Positions 7,919 to 15,357 of a stretch of DNA of 18,291 nt are shown in pieces. The stretch covers positions 1 to 18,291 of the forward strand of contig JAAZON010000032.1 in the NCBI GenBank assembly GCA_012797725.1. The letters run 5' to 3'. Every line of letters begins with the position of its first letter. Within the stretch, counting starts at the first letter, position 1. The DNA comes from SAR324 cluster bacterium (lineage in GTDB: Bacteria > Bdellovibrionota > UBA2361 > JAAZON01). The notes beneath the pieces are model-generated. The model saw only the letters and a list, made by a program, of their open reading frames with translations, was not told the DNA's origin and ran no database searches. The position numbers and the translations under genes are program-made.

Positions 7919-8704
7919 TTATCCAACCATGGCCATTTCGAGGTTTTCAGAGAGGTCAAATAGCTCTGTACATTCATATGGCGATGCACAGAGCAGAAAA
8001 GGTAGTGCGTTTGGACGCGTATGGTCGATAACTGATTTGAGAGCATGTTGTGGGGTGTTACTGTTCTCACTTATATGACCAAGAACAATGACTTGAAGAT
8101 CTGGATGCAATAACTGAAGAATTAGTTCAGCCGCGCTCTTGTTATCTAAATGACCATGAGATGATGCAATACGTTGCTTAAGTTCCCATGGATAATAACA
8201 GTTCCAGAGCATTTGCATGTCATGGTTCGATTCTAGAACCAAGGCATTTGATAATAGCAACGCATCTTGCACCAAAGGAGTAACACGGCCAAGATCTGTA
8301 GATTGAGAAAACTTAAGCCCATCTCCAAAAATACTGAACCCGACGGGATCCACTGCATCGTGTGTGATACTAAATGGGTTGATTTCAACATTGCCGATTT
8401 GAAAACGTTTGCCACTTTCAAATTTGTGAATCTTATATGATGCCTGTAAGAAGCGTGCGGTGGCAGAATTAGCAAAGACCGTGACCTTATATTTTTTGCT
8501 AAAAGCTCCCACACCTCTAACATGATCAGCATGTTCATGAGTTATAAGAATAGCTTCAACGCTTTCAGGCTCAATGCCTATAAAATTTAAGCGTTCCTCT
8601 GTCTTTCGACAGGATAGACCACAATCTATGAGAAACCTGTGTCCTTCTGCTTCGACAAAAGTACAGTTCGCTTTGCTGCCACTGGATAATACTGAGAACT
8701 TCAT
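7919..8704 (-). CDS. WalJ/YycJ-family metallo-beta-lactamase-fold hydrolase
   Basis: A 261-residue cytoplasmic metallo-hydrolase. It opens with MKFSVLSSGSKANCTFVEAE, the conserved start of the YycJ/WalJ family (usual form SSGSKGNC). It then shows THEHADH (H56, H58, D60, H61), ITHDAVDP (H115), STDLG (D137), ESNHD (H161) and VLGHIS (H210), a complete two-metal ligand set. YycJ relatives have been reported as DNA exonucleases or linked to cell wall control in Firmicutes; the role here is not certain. The gene follows the VanZ-like gene by about 52 bases on the same strand, so the two may be co-transcribed. A separate promoter (for purE) follows it, so purE is not part of this unit. Confidence 0.88.
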   Translation of the reverse strand: MKFSVLSSGSKANCTFVEAEGHRFLIDCGLSCRKTEERLNFIGIEPESVEAILITHEHADHVRGVGAFSKKYKVTVFANSATARFLQASYKIHKFESGKRFQIGNVEINPFSITHDAVDPVGFSIFGDGLKFSQSTDLGRVTPLVQDALLLSNALVLESNHDMQMLWNCYYPWELKQRIASSHGHLDNKSAAELILQLLHPDLQVIVLGHISENSNTPQHALKSVIDHTRPNALPFLLCASPYECTELFDLSENLEMAMVG

Positions 8705-8756
8705 TGCAAAAGGACTTTACGATGTGAGCAGTACTTTAGACAAGAGGTTAAGCTGC

Positions 8757-9956
8757 CTAAATAAAAAACAAAAGAATTAACAGAGCTAAGGCAAAGAGCC
8801 ATAGCGTAAGTGGTGAGAAACTAGTAATAAGATCAGAACTTACGGGGCTAATATATACTTCCTTTGTCCCTGAGCAAGTCTTAACTAGCTCCCTATCTTT
8901 GTCTTTAAGTACATTGTTCGAGAATCTCAGTGTATTTCCGAAATATTTCTCTAGTATCAAATTTTCATGCCATACGACTGAGCAGTTATTCGGGCGAACG
9001 CCATTAAGTGAGATTTTCCTTAAATATTCATCCCGCCGAAATAGGTGCACACGGAACTCGTGAAGAAAGGGATCTGTAAAAGGTGAATATTTTTGGATGA
9101 ACTGCCCGTAGGTTTCATTTCCTGGATACATTGCAAGAATGTGAGCCGCAGATTCTCCTCTGGCAAGGTCTAAATCTTTCAATTGTTTGATTGTGAATCG
9201 AGAGTAAAATATCCCAATCTCAGGGTCCTTATGCTTAAACCCGTATTCCGCCATCAGATTTTCTTTTTTTTCTACATAACGAAGAGATGGAAAATAACTC
9301 AAATATTGCTCCATGATATAAGGTGTGTTCGAGAGGCACAAAGCCAAGAGTAATATTTGAGAGGACGCACAATTCTTGAACAATGAAAGATGTCTTCTCT
9401 CAAACAGGTTGTTATTTGAATTGGGGCAAATAACAAATGCAATTGCGAGAAGCACTAAAAATGCAGAACCAGAGTTAATGAAGATGTCGTAATAATCAAA
9501 AACACGTTGAGGAGTGAGCCACTTAATTATCTGATCAAAAGTTCCAACGATACTGCAGATCAAAAGACTAATTATATAGCTCCAGGGGCTAGGGGTACTT
9601 CGTAAAATCGCTCTATAGACCAGTGCAGCCAAGATGCCGTATTCTAAAAAATGTAAGGCAACCTCCGGTGTGTCTTTAAGATTAAATAACCAAAAGCCAA
9701 ATACCACTGAAATACCGGCTAACCAGACAAACCTCAAAAGCGAAATCTTTAGAGTTGTTGATTCTCGATATATGTAATAGGAAGCATATAATACAGCTGA
9801 ACAAAGGCATGCGCTGATAAAAACAATAAAAGCATTACGACCGAGATTCGTTTCCACTTGACGCTGAAGGAATCTTCCAAAAGGAATACTGCCAAGGATA
9901 AAAAGAATCCATATTAATACGTAAGCCCATTCTAGCTTTTGACACAAGTTTCTCAT
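8757..9956 (-). CDS. VanZ-like membrane protein with a C-terminal extension
   Basis: An integral membrane protein of 399 residues from the ATG at 9956, or 414 from an in-frame GTG at 10001. Neither start has a good Shine-Dalgarno. Numbered on the longer form, five or six hydrophobic segments fill residues 24-192. The VanZ core is clear: LHFLEYGIL (H117), GTFDQ (156-157, where E-Q is more usual), TPQRVFDYYD (P164, R166, D169, D172) and the N176-S-G-S-A helix start. Typical VanZ proteins are 120-200 residues. Here about 200 mostly soluble residues (205-395) and a final membrane helix (about 396-413) are added. I do not recognise that added part. VanZ itself has no settled biochemical role outside teicoplanin resistance. 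It probably leads the walJ transcript. Confidence 0.65.
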   Translation of the reverse strand: MRNLCQKLEWAYVLIWILFILGSIPFGRFLQRQVETNLGRNAFIVFISACLCSAVLYASYYIYRESTTLKISLLRFVWLAGISVVFGFWLFNLKDTPEVALHFLEYGILAALVYRAILRSTPSPWSYIISLLICSIVGTFDQIIKWLTPQRVFDYYDIFINSGSAFLVLLAIAFVICPNSNNNLFERRHLSLFKNCASSQILLLALCLSNTPYIMEQYLSYFPSLRYVEKKENLMAEYGFKHKDPEIGIFYSRFTIKQLKDLDLARGESAAHILAMYPGNETYGQFIQKYSPFTDPFLHEFRVHLFRRDEYLRKISLNGVRPNNCSVVWHENLILEKYFGNTLRFSNNVLKDKDRELVKTCSGTKEVYISPVSSDLITSFSPLTLWLFALALLILLFFI

Positions 9957-10060
9957 GCTTCTTGAAACTCTATCCCATTTTTTATTGTCTATCCACTTCA
10001 CAAATACTATGTAAAATGATTCAATTTTTATGTTTATTAAAATTTGACTATGAGATCTTG

Positions 10061-10663
10061 ATGCTAGAATCTTTGCAATTCCGGTTTAAAACACTGGAAT
10101 TTTTTGTTCCCATAATTTTAATGTTTTTAACCTTGTTTCTGGGAGTCTGCAAAAGAGAAGAAATTGTTAGCTATGACTCCTATAACTATTTCGGTACAGC
10201 CAAAGTCAAGGAAAGAAGCAATCAAAAAATCTTCTGGACTACCCTAAAATACTGGAAAGAGTTCGGAGCAACTGCTATGCGCGCCGGGACTGTTCTTATA
10301 GAAGGAATGGAGGGCAAAAAAGCAGAAGTTTCTGTTATTCCTCTTGCTGGGTCTGCAGGCGGGCATTTGGCCAATGTAAACAGATGGAGAAGCAAGTTTC
10401 AGCTTGAGCCAATAAACGAGGCGGGTTTAGAGCAACAGCTGAAGATCATATCAAGTCCCGCAGGGGATATTTTTCCTGTTGATTTTGTCAGTTCAGAGCA
10501 TTTAATAGATGGCAAGTTCAAATCCAGGCTCATAGCAGCCATTTTATCTCAAGATGATATTACCTGTTTCTTAAAAATGATCGGGGAAGACTTATTGGTG
10601 AGTTCGTTCAGGAGAGAATTTGAAAAATTTCTTGGTAGTATGCATGTGAGTAGAAATGAATAG
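10061..10663 (+). CDS. Membrane-anchored protein of the cytochrome c maturation operon (conserved, unnamed)
   Basis: The open frame runs from a TTG at 9962, but I prefer the ATG at 10061. It gives 200 residues with an N-terminal hydrophobic segment (about 12-29) and a compact periplasmic domain. Cys30 follows LFLGV, but with Val before it this is a poor lipobox, so an uncleaved anchor is likely. The motif GGHLANVNRWRSKFQLEPI (100-118) and a closing ITCFLKMIGEDLLV...F..FL segment (167-191) match, from memory, a family of small secreted proteins in Planctomycetota and Verrucomicrobiota that lacks a biochemical function. It overlaps resB by 8 bases, so a job in heme delivery or cytochrome maturation is plausible by position only. 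Confidence 0.65.
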   Translation: MLESLQFRFKTLEFFVPIILMFLTLFLGVCKREEIVSYDSYNYFGTAKVKERSNQKIFWTTLKYWKEFGATAMRAGTVLIEGMEGKKAEVSVIPLAGSAGGHLANVNRWRSKFQLEPINEAGLEQQLKIISSPAGDIFPVDFVSSEHLIDGKFKSRLIAAILSQDDITCFLKMIGEDLLVSSFRREFEKFLGSMHVSRNE

Positions 10664-11795
10664 AATCCGGCCAGTTCTGATATTGTTGTCCAGTACCAAA
10701 GTCATTTTGCTTTGTCTGATCCTAATGATGTTTTTGGTAGTTTTTGGTACGATTTCCCAAATTCATATTTCTAGTTTTGAGGCACAACAGTCTTATTTCA
10801 ATAGTTTCCTGATATTCAGCCAAACCCCTTTGGGGATTTCAATTCCCGTGTTTCCTGGAGGGCTTTCGGTTGGAATCTTGTGCATAACAAGTCTGATTTC
10901 AAGTATACTGGTGAGGAACCGCTACAATTTGAAACAGGCTGGTTTGTTAATAGTGCATGGTGGTCTGATCATATTGATTGCAGGACAGCTTTTTTCTCAA
11001 ATATTTTCAGAAGAAAGCCAAATGCCTATACAAGAAGGGCAGACACTTAATTATTCAATTGATTTTCATCGAGTTGAATTAGCTATAATCAAAGACTTTG
11101 GGGATGGAAAAGAAAGGACAGTAGTAATCCCACAAGCTTTTCTAAAGAGTGGGGAAGTAATTAAGATTCCAGAATTACCCTTCAGTATCCGAGTCAAAGA
11201 GCTTTTCCAAAACTCGAAACTCGTAAGTTTTTCCAAGGAGAAAACCAAGAATATAATTACAGAAGACGCTGTAAAAAACGTTCATATCGAAGAGTTGCCA
11301 GCAAACATACAAGATAGCCAATTCAACATAGTCTCTGCATATGTAGAGATTTTGAATGAGAATGAGAATTTTGGAATTTGGCTATTATCGTCGGGCATCA
11401 AAGATGCCCAGATTTTTCAATTCCAAGGGACTGAATACCATTTATTAATGCGGCCAAGGAGAAATATTTTACCCTTCACATTGACATTAAAGGATTTCTC
11501 TCATGAGCTATATCCAGGAACTGATGTCCCAAGACACTTTTCAAGTTTGCTAAACTTGAAGGATCCCAAGCACAAGGAAGATAGAGATGTTCTCATATAC
11601 ATGAATCACCCTTTACGTTATGGCGGTTATGCTTTCTATCAAGCAAGCTTTGGAAATGATGATATGCTTTCTGTATTACAAGTAGTGAGAAATCCTATGT
11701 GGGTTGCTCCTTATCTTTCTTCCTCCTTGATACTAATAGGACTTGCAATACATTTTGGAATTCACCTTCTGAAGTTTGATAGGTTCAAGACATGA
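10656..11795 (+). CDS. resB: Cytochrome c biogenesis protein ResB/CcsB
   Basis: One half of the system II cytochrome c synthase, which carries heme to the outer face of the inner membrane and attaches it to apocytochromes. The 379 residues have membrane helices at about 12-33, 70-86, 96-114 and 351-369, with a large periplasmic domain (about 118-345) between helices three and four. The late motif NHPLRYGGYAFYQASFG (317-333), followed by VVRNP before the last helix, is typical of ResB. Its ATG lies inside the end of the preceding gene. Its TGA overlaps the ccsA ATG (ATGA), so the three genes are translationally coupled. Confidence 0.88.
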   Translation: MNRIRPVLILLSSTKVILLCLILMMFLVVFGTISQIHISSFEAQQSYFNSFLIFSQTPLGISIPVFPGGLSVGILCITSLISSILVRNRYNLKQAGLLIVHGGLIILIAGQLFSQIFSEESQMPIQEGQTLNYSIDFHRVELAIIKDFGDGKERTVVIPQAFLKSGEVIKIPELPFSIRVKELFQNSKLVSFSKEKTKNIITEDAVKNVHIEELPANIQDSQFNIVSAYVEILNENENFGIWLLSSGIKDAQIFQFQGTEYHLLMRPRRNILPFTLTLKDFSHELYPGTDVPRHFSSLLNLKDPKHKEDRDVLIYMNHPLRYGGYAFYQASFGNDDMLSVLQVVRNPMWVAPYLSSSLILIGLAIHFGIHLLKFDRFKT

Positions 11796-13645
11796 GAATT
11801 TATAACCATTTGAAAAGGTATATTATTCAATATTTGCTAATATTCTTTTGTACCTTATGGATAACTTCAGGACTAAGATCTGTGGATTCTAATATAGGCT
11901 TCAACTTTAGAAGCTTTGGAGGTCTTCCAGTTCTCCATAAAGGCCGTGTTAAACCTCTTGATACGATTGCAAGAGTATCACTATTGATGCTTTCTGGTAA
12001 ACAAAATGTGAGATTAAATGGAAGAAAAGTTTCAGCTATTGAATGGTTTTTAGATGTTTTGTTCGATTCTAAGAGATCCGACAACTATTCTATTTTTCAA
12101 ATAGATGATCCTGATGTCTTGGGAGTATTGGGATTGCAGCAAACTGAAGACCGTCTTTATCCCTTCAAGACTCTCGAACCGCATTTAGGAGAAATAGAAG
12201 TACAGGCAAAACGCGCTGAAGAGATTCAAGCGTCTGAACGAACACGATTCCAAATGTCTATAAGAAAGCTTTTTCAGCGTATAGTTCTCTACAATAAACT
12301 TCAAAATACAATACATATAGCTGGGGATGAGAATTTAGAAGAAGACGTGAAGGACTTTGAGAAAAGGCTTCAAGGGTTAAAAGAAAAGCATAAATCAGGC
12401 ATAATAATTGATGACAATGATCCTTCTTTATTATCTATTGTCCGTTTTCTGGAAAAATATCGTTCGGTTCATGAGCTCTCGGAATTTCAGCCGATATGTT
12501 TAACCACAGGAGCTAATATGGATCTATCATGGATAGATATTGGTGAAGCAATGGTGGCGAAACTTCAGTCAAATACGATCCAATCTAGTGCAGTTGCCTA
12601 TATGAAGATGGCGGATGCCTATAGGTTAGGAGATACTGCCCTTTTTAATGATATTGTGAACAAACTTGCTGTTGATTTAGGGAAGCGAATTCCTGCTATA
12701 GTAAGAATTACAAGCCTTGAACAAGTCTTTAATTATTCACAACTCTTCCTAAAAAGCTGCGTTTTATATGTACTGGTCTTCATACTAGCTTTTGTATCTT
12801 GGATTATCTGGCCGCAGTTTTTAAACAAATGCGCCTTTAGCCTACTTATTATTGCCTTTCTCATTCATTCCTTTGGTCTTGTGACACGTATGCTAATACA
12901 AGGACGCCCTCCCGTAACTAATCTTTATTCATCGGCTGTTTTTGTCGGATGGGGCTCTGTATTGCTCGGAATTATAGTGGAGCATTTATTCAAAAAAGGC
13001 CTAGGAAATATAGTTGCTGGAGCAATTGGGTTCATAACACTTTTAATTGCTCACAATCTTGCTGCGGAAGGGGACACAATAGAAATAATGCGAGCGGTTT
13101 TGGATTCGAATTTTTGGCTTACAACGCATGTTATTACTATTACTATTGGATATAGTTCAACCTTATTTGCAGGTCTGATAGCCATTGTCTTTATTTTCCG
13201 CCGGTGCCTTGATCGAAGCTTCCTTTGTCAAGACTGGAAACTATTCTCACGTGTGGTTCATGGATTAATCTGTTTCAGCCTTTTCTTTAGTTTTCTAGGG
13301 ACTGTTCTTGGTGGAATCTGGGCGGATCAGTCTTGGGGTCGATTCTGGGGCTGGGATCCGAAAGAAAATGGAGCACTCCTTGTCATTCTTTGGAATGCTT
13401 TCATTCTTCACTCTTGGCTTGGCAAAATTAAAGATTTGACTGCAGTTATGCAAATGACGGTCTTCGGTAATGTGATCACAATATTATCATGGTTTGGCGT
13501 AAACATGCTTGGGATTGGATTGCACACCTATGGAGCTATGGATCATGCTCTCATGTGGCTTGGGGTTTTTGTGCTTAGTCAACTTTTGGTCATAACATTG
13601 GGATTTGTTCCAGCTCGGATTGAGAGAATTAGTCCAAAGCCTTAG
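11792..13645 (+). CDS. ccsA: Cytochrome c biogenesis protein CcsA/ResC with N-terminal extension
   Basis: The heme-handling half of system II. The 617 residues start with a membrane helix (about 11-27) and a conserved LPVLHKGRVKPLDTIARVSLLMLSGKQ region (45-71). A long mostly soluble part runs to about 320, and then the polytopic CcsA domain. That domain has the heme-binding tryptophan-rich loop WGRFWGWDPKENGALL (515-530). Its candidate axial histidines are H446 (FWLTTHVITITIGYSS) and H578 (GIGLHTYG), and H359/R366 lie near the HSFGLVTRMLIQGRPPVTNLYSS segment. Long CcsA proteins with this N-terminal part are seen in Bacteroidetes and PVC bacteria, while classical CcsA is about 320 residues. 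It is the last gene of the operon, and I see no clear hairpin terminator after it. Confidence 0.92.
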   Translation: MRIYNHLKRYIIQYLLIFFCTLWITSGLRSVDSNIGFNFRSFGGLPVLHKGRVKPLDTIARVSLLMLSGKQNVRLNGRKVSAIEWFLDVLFDSKRSDNYSIFQIDDPDVLGVLGLQQTEDRLYPFKTLEPHLGEIEVQAKRAEEIQASERTRFQMSIRKLFQRIVLYNKLQNTIHIAGDENLEEDVKDFEKRLQGLKEKHKSGIIIDDNDPSLLSIVRFLEKYRSVHELSEFQPICLTTGANMDLSWIDIGEAMVAKLQSNTIQSSAVAYMKMADAYRLGDTALFNDIVNKLAVDLGKRIPAIVRITSLEQVFNYSQLFLKSCVLYVLVFILAFVSWIIWPQFLNKCAFSLLIIAFLIHSFGLVTRMLIQGRPPVTNLYSSAVFVGWGSVLLGIIVEHLFKKGLGNIVAGAIGFITLLIAHNLAAEGDTIEIMRAVLDSNFWLTTHVITITIGYSSTLFAGLIAIVFIFRRCLDRSFLCQDWKLFSRVVHGLICFSLFFSFLGTVLGGIWADQSWGRFWGWDPKENGALLVILWNAFILHSWLGKIKDLTAVMQMTVFGNVITILSWFGVNMLGIGLHTYGAMDHALMWLGVFVLSQLLVITLGFVPARIERISPKP

Positions 13646-13874
13646 GGACAAGCAAAGCGTAGGCCCGTTAAGGAACTCGGTTGGGAATGCTCAGTGGAGA
13701 ATAGAATTCTGAGGGAAATCATATCCTTCATAAAAACCGTATACGTTAATGATAGAATTCAATAAAGGCTTTTTGATAACTGCCCAAAAATTCATCAAAT
13801 ACCAAGAGGATATTAAATATTTAAATTTCTGCTTCTGAAGCATCTCTGAATATATGCATGTTTAAAATTCTATA

Positions 13875-13923
13875 CGGAACTTAGAATTGATTCAGCCGAA
13901 GCGGTGATTAGAATTGCTTCAGC
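13875..13923 (+). repeat. Tandem imperfect direct repeats, period 27, ahead of the orphan gene
   Basis: TTAGAATTGATTCAGC (13881-13896) and TTAGAATTGCTTCAGC (13908-13923) differ at one base. Each is preceded by CGG-N3 (13875 and 13902), giving 22-base units offset by 27. They end 9 bases before the Shine-Dalgarno of the gene at 13950. They could be operator sites or an RNA element in its leader. Confidence 0.6.
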
Positions 13924-13932
13924 ATGTAGAAT

Positions 13933-13940
13933 AAGGAGGT
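13933..13940 (+). promoter_or_regulatory. Perfect Shine-Dalgarno AAGGAGGT deciding a GTG start
   Basis: An eight-base full complement to the 16S rRNA tail, 9 bases before the GTG at 13950. It is the strongest ribosome binding site in the window and is good evidence that the orphan frame is translated from this GTG. Confidence 0.75.
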
Positions 13941-13949
13941 ACTGATATA

Positions 13950-14333
13950 GTGTCATGTAGGCAAGATGGGATGCCTGTAATAACACTGGATCTAGTTGGA
14001 AATTCTAGTAGCTCTAGCAAAGTTACGGAAAAACATTTTAGAGGGTTGTCTAACAGAATACCCTCGCGAGCTGCCTTAGAAGTTTGTGATGAGTTAGGAG
14101 AATTGATTAATAATCGAAAATTGAAATTCTCGAAGAAAAGAAGTTTAACTGAGGACGCAATAAGATTAGGTGCTAATTGTCTGTATCCACTTGATCGTAT
14201 TGCTGGATTTTCTCTCTCTGAATTTCCGAGACTAAGATCTAGATTTGTTGAACATTATAATTTTCGTCTCGTTATGGAGAAAAATGGTCGGAGAGTAGAA
14301 CTCTTAGGAATAAAATTCTTACATTTGCCGTAG
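13950..14333 (+). CDS. Orphan small basic protein, unrecognised
   Basis: A 127-residue protein starting at GTG, supported by a perfect Shine-Dalgarno sequence. I do not recognise a family. It is soluble, with no signal peptide or membrane helix. A serine run (about 19-23) is followed by a basic, mostly helical-looking body (RIPSRAALEVCDELGELINN, then KLKFSKKRSLTEDAIRLGANCLYPLDRIAGF). It ends in a strand-like tail (FRLVMEKNGRRVELLGIKFLHLP). Many Arg and Lys residues suggest a nucleic-acid partner, which is only inference. It stands alone between ccsA and the convergent RRM gene, preceded by the repeat elements, and may be lineage-specific. Another possible start is the ATG at codon 8, but its spacing from the ribosome binding site is worse. 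Confidence 0.6.
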   Translation: MSCRQDGMPVITLDLVGNSSSSSKVTEKHFRGLSNRIPSRAALEVCDELGELINNRKLKFSKKRSLTEDAIRLGANCLYPLDRIAGFSLSEFPRLRSRFVEHYNFRLVMEKNGRRVELLGIKFLHLP

Positions 14334-14396
14334 GAAGCGTAAAAACGTAAGGGAGACAGAGAATATATTACTCTATCGGTAATCTGCCATGATTGA

Positions 14397-14428
14397 TGGA
14401 GAACGCAAAAAATTACCTGCGTTCTCCA
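14397..14428. terminator. 11-bp stem-loop between two convergent genes
   Basis: TGGAGAACGCA (14397-14407) and TGCGTTCTCCA (14418-14428) form a perfect 11-bp stem with a 10-base loop. It lies 12 bases after the stop of the RRM gene (minus) and 64 bases after that of the orphan gene (plus). Neither strand has a U-tract after the stem; on the minus strand the U-run is in the loop. It may therefore protect the 3' end or act as a processing or regulatory hairpin, and need not be a classical intrinsic terminator. Confidence 0.6.
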
Positions 14429-14439
14429 GATGACGCTTG

Positions 14440-14817
14440 TTAACGGTAATATCTATTACCGTATCCACCGCCAGATGAGCGATCACGATCACGATAACCA
14501 TGACCACCACCTCCTCCATGAGAGCGTGCTTTGCCGCTACCAAAGCCTCGGCCGCCCCCACCACCGCCGCCAGTTTGGGGTCGTGCTTCATTAATAGTCA
14601 GTGTTTTGCCATCAAGACTCTGACCGTTCAGTCTTGAAACTGCTTCTGAAGCTCTAGAGTCGTCTTCAATTTCAACAAAACCAAATCCTCGTGATTTGCC
14701 TGTGAACTTGTCTGTAATGATCTTCACAGAGACCAAAGGTTCATAATCTGCAAAGAAATTTTTTAATCCTTCCTGAGTTGTCGAGTAGGCAATGTTGCCC
14801 ACATAAAGTTTTTTCAT
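14440..14817 (-). CDS. RRM-domain RNA-binding protein with glycine-rich tail
   Basis: A 125-residue cytoplasmic single-RRM protein. RNP2 is LYVGNI (4-9), and RNP1 is KSRGFGFVEI (about 41-50), with the aromatic residues that stack on RNA present. Residues 1-80 form the RRM. The rest is a Gly/Arg/Tyr-rich tail (GGGGGGGRGFG, GGGGGHGYRDRDR, GGGYGNRYYR) like those of cyanobacterial and other bacterial Rbp proteins. Such proteins are often cold-induced and act as RNA chaperones; that role here is inferred. AGGA lies 8 bases before the ATG. A probable promoter about 210 bases upstream implies a long, structured leader, which fits post-transcriptional or temperature control. The gene converges with the orphan gene at 13950. 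Confidence 0.93.
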   Translation of the reverse strand: MKKLYVGNIAYSTTQEGLKNFFADYEPLVSVKIITDKFTGKSRGFGFVEIEDDSRASEAVSRLNGQSLDGKTLTINEARPQTGGGGGGGRGFGSGKARSHGGGGGHGYRDRDRSSGGGYGNRYYR

Positions 14818-14961
14818 TTATCAATCCTACTTATAGAAAAGCACAATACATCATGCTCGAAAGAGACGGTATAAAACAGCCTCATTGCATGTCCTAAACC
14901 TCGCTTTCAATTCGCCAGCAACTATTCCTTCCAATCACGACAAATGCAACTCAGAGAGAAT

Positions 14962-14988
14962 ACCCGAAGGGGTCCACCGATGAGCGGT
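14962..14988 (-). promoter_or_regulatory. Pair of small hairpins in the RRM leader
   Basis: ACCC-GAAG-GGGT (14962-14973) and ACCG-ATGAG-CGGT (14976-14988) are adjacent four-pair stems with tight loops. They lie within the first 60 bases of the predicted RRM leader RNA. They are short, so this is a modest sign of leader structure and not a recognised riboswitch. Confidence 0.3.
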
Positions 14989-15024
14989 CTTTAAATCAAT
15001 TGGAGAACGATTCTGAACATATCG

Positions 15025-15053
15025 ATGCTACGGGTTTAGAGGATCCATGTCAA
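15025..15053 (-). promoter_or_regulatory. Candidate sigma70 promoter for the RRM gene
   Basis: On the minus strand a perfect TTGACA (-35, 15048-15053) lies 17 bases from TAGCAT (-10, 15025-15030; four of six). Initiation near 15018 gives a leader of about 200 bases before the ATG at 14817. Confidence 0.5.
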
Positions 15054-15357
15054 GTTTAAGTCATTGAACTGACGAAACTTTTGTTTCAGAAAGCTATATT
15101 ATATAGTAGAGGTTGAGAGTAATTGAGCTTTAGAATTCTATATTTGAAGTCTTCCAAATCATTTTATTAACTTATCTGCTTTGTCTGAAAGAAGACAGTG
15201 TATTTTCGAAATCATTGAGCGTAAAGGGCTTCACAATTTGAGATGAAAGCAACTCGGAAACATGTCGAAGACGTTGGTGATCAGGATACCTTGCAAAGAC
15301 TGGAAGCAATAATTGCAGTTGATAGAACATAATGAGGAAGTATTTTCAAGGAGCATT

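Larger units (their letters stand above)
13646..13949. other. 304-base gap with repeated TAGAATT elements
   Basis: No convincing gene. Four direct copies of a W-TAGAATT core (13701-13709, 13752-13760, 13881-13889, 13908-13916) and one inverted copy (13865-13873) lie within about 220 bases. The two upstream copies read ATAGAATTC, and the two nearest the orphan gene are part of a longer tandem repeat. A 29-codon frame at 13749-13838 has no ribosome binding site. Confidence 0.5.
14818..15357. other. Gene-free 540 bases: RRM leader, its promoter and the cupin upstream region
   Basis: No supported gene. The left 200 bases appear to be the 5' leader of the RRM transcript (minus). To the right of the promoter are an imperfect hairpin CTGACGAAAC-TTTT-GTTTCAG (15069-15089), an odd palindrome CTATAT-T-ATATAG (15094-15106) and a perfect 10-base palindrome TAGAATTCTA (15131-15140). 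The last shares the TAGAATT core repeated near 13.7-13.9 kb. Confidence 0.45.

Noticed and set aside
13749..13838. 29-codon plus-strand frame (MIEFNKGFLITAQKFIKYQE...)
   Set aside because: It has no Shine-Dalgarno sequence and is too short to judge. Its start overlaps one of the TAGAATT elements, which better explains the sequence.
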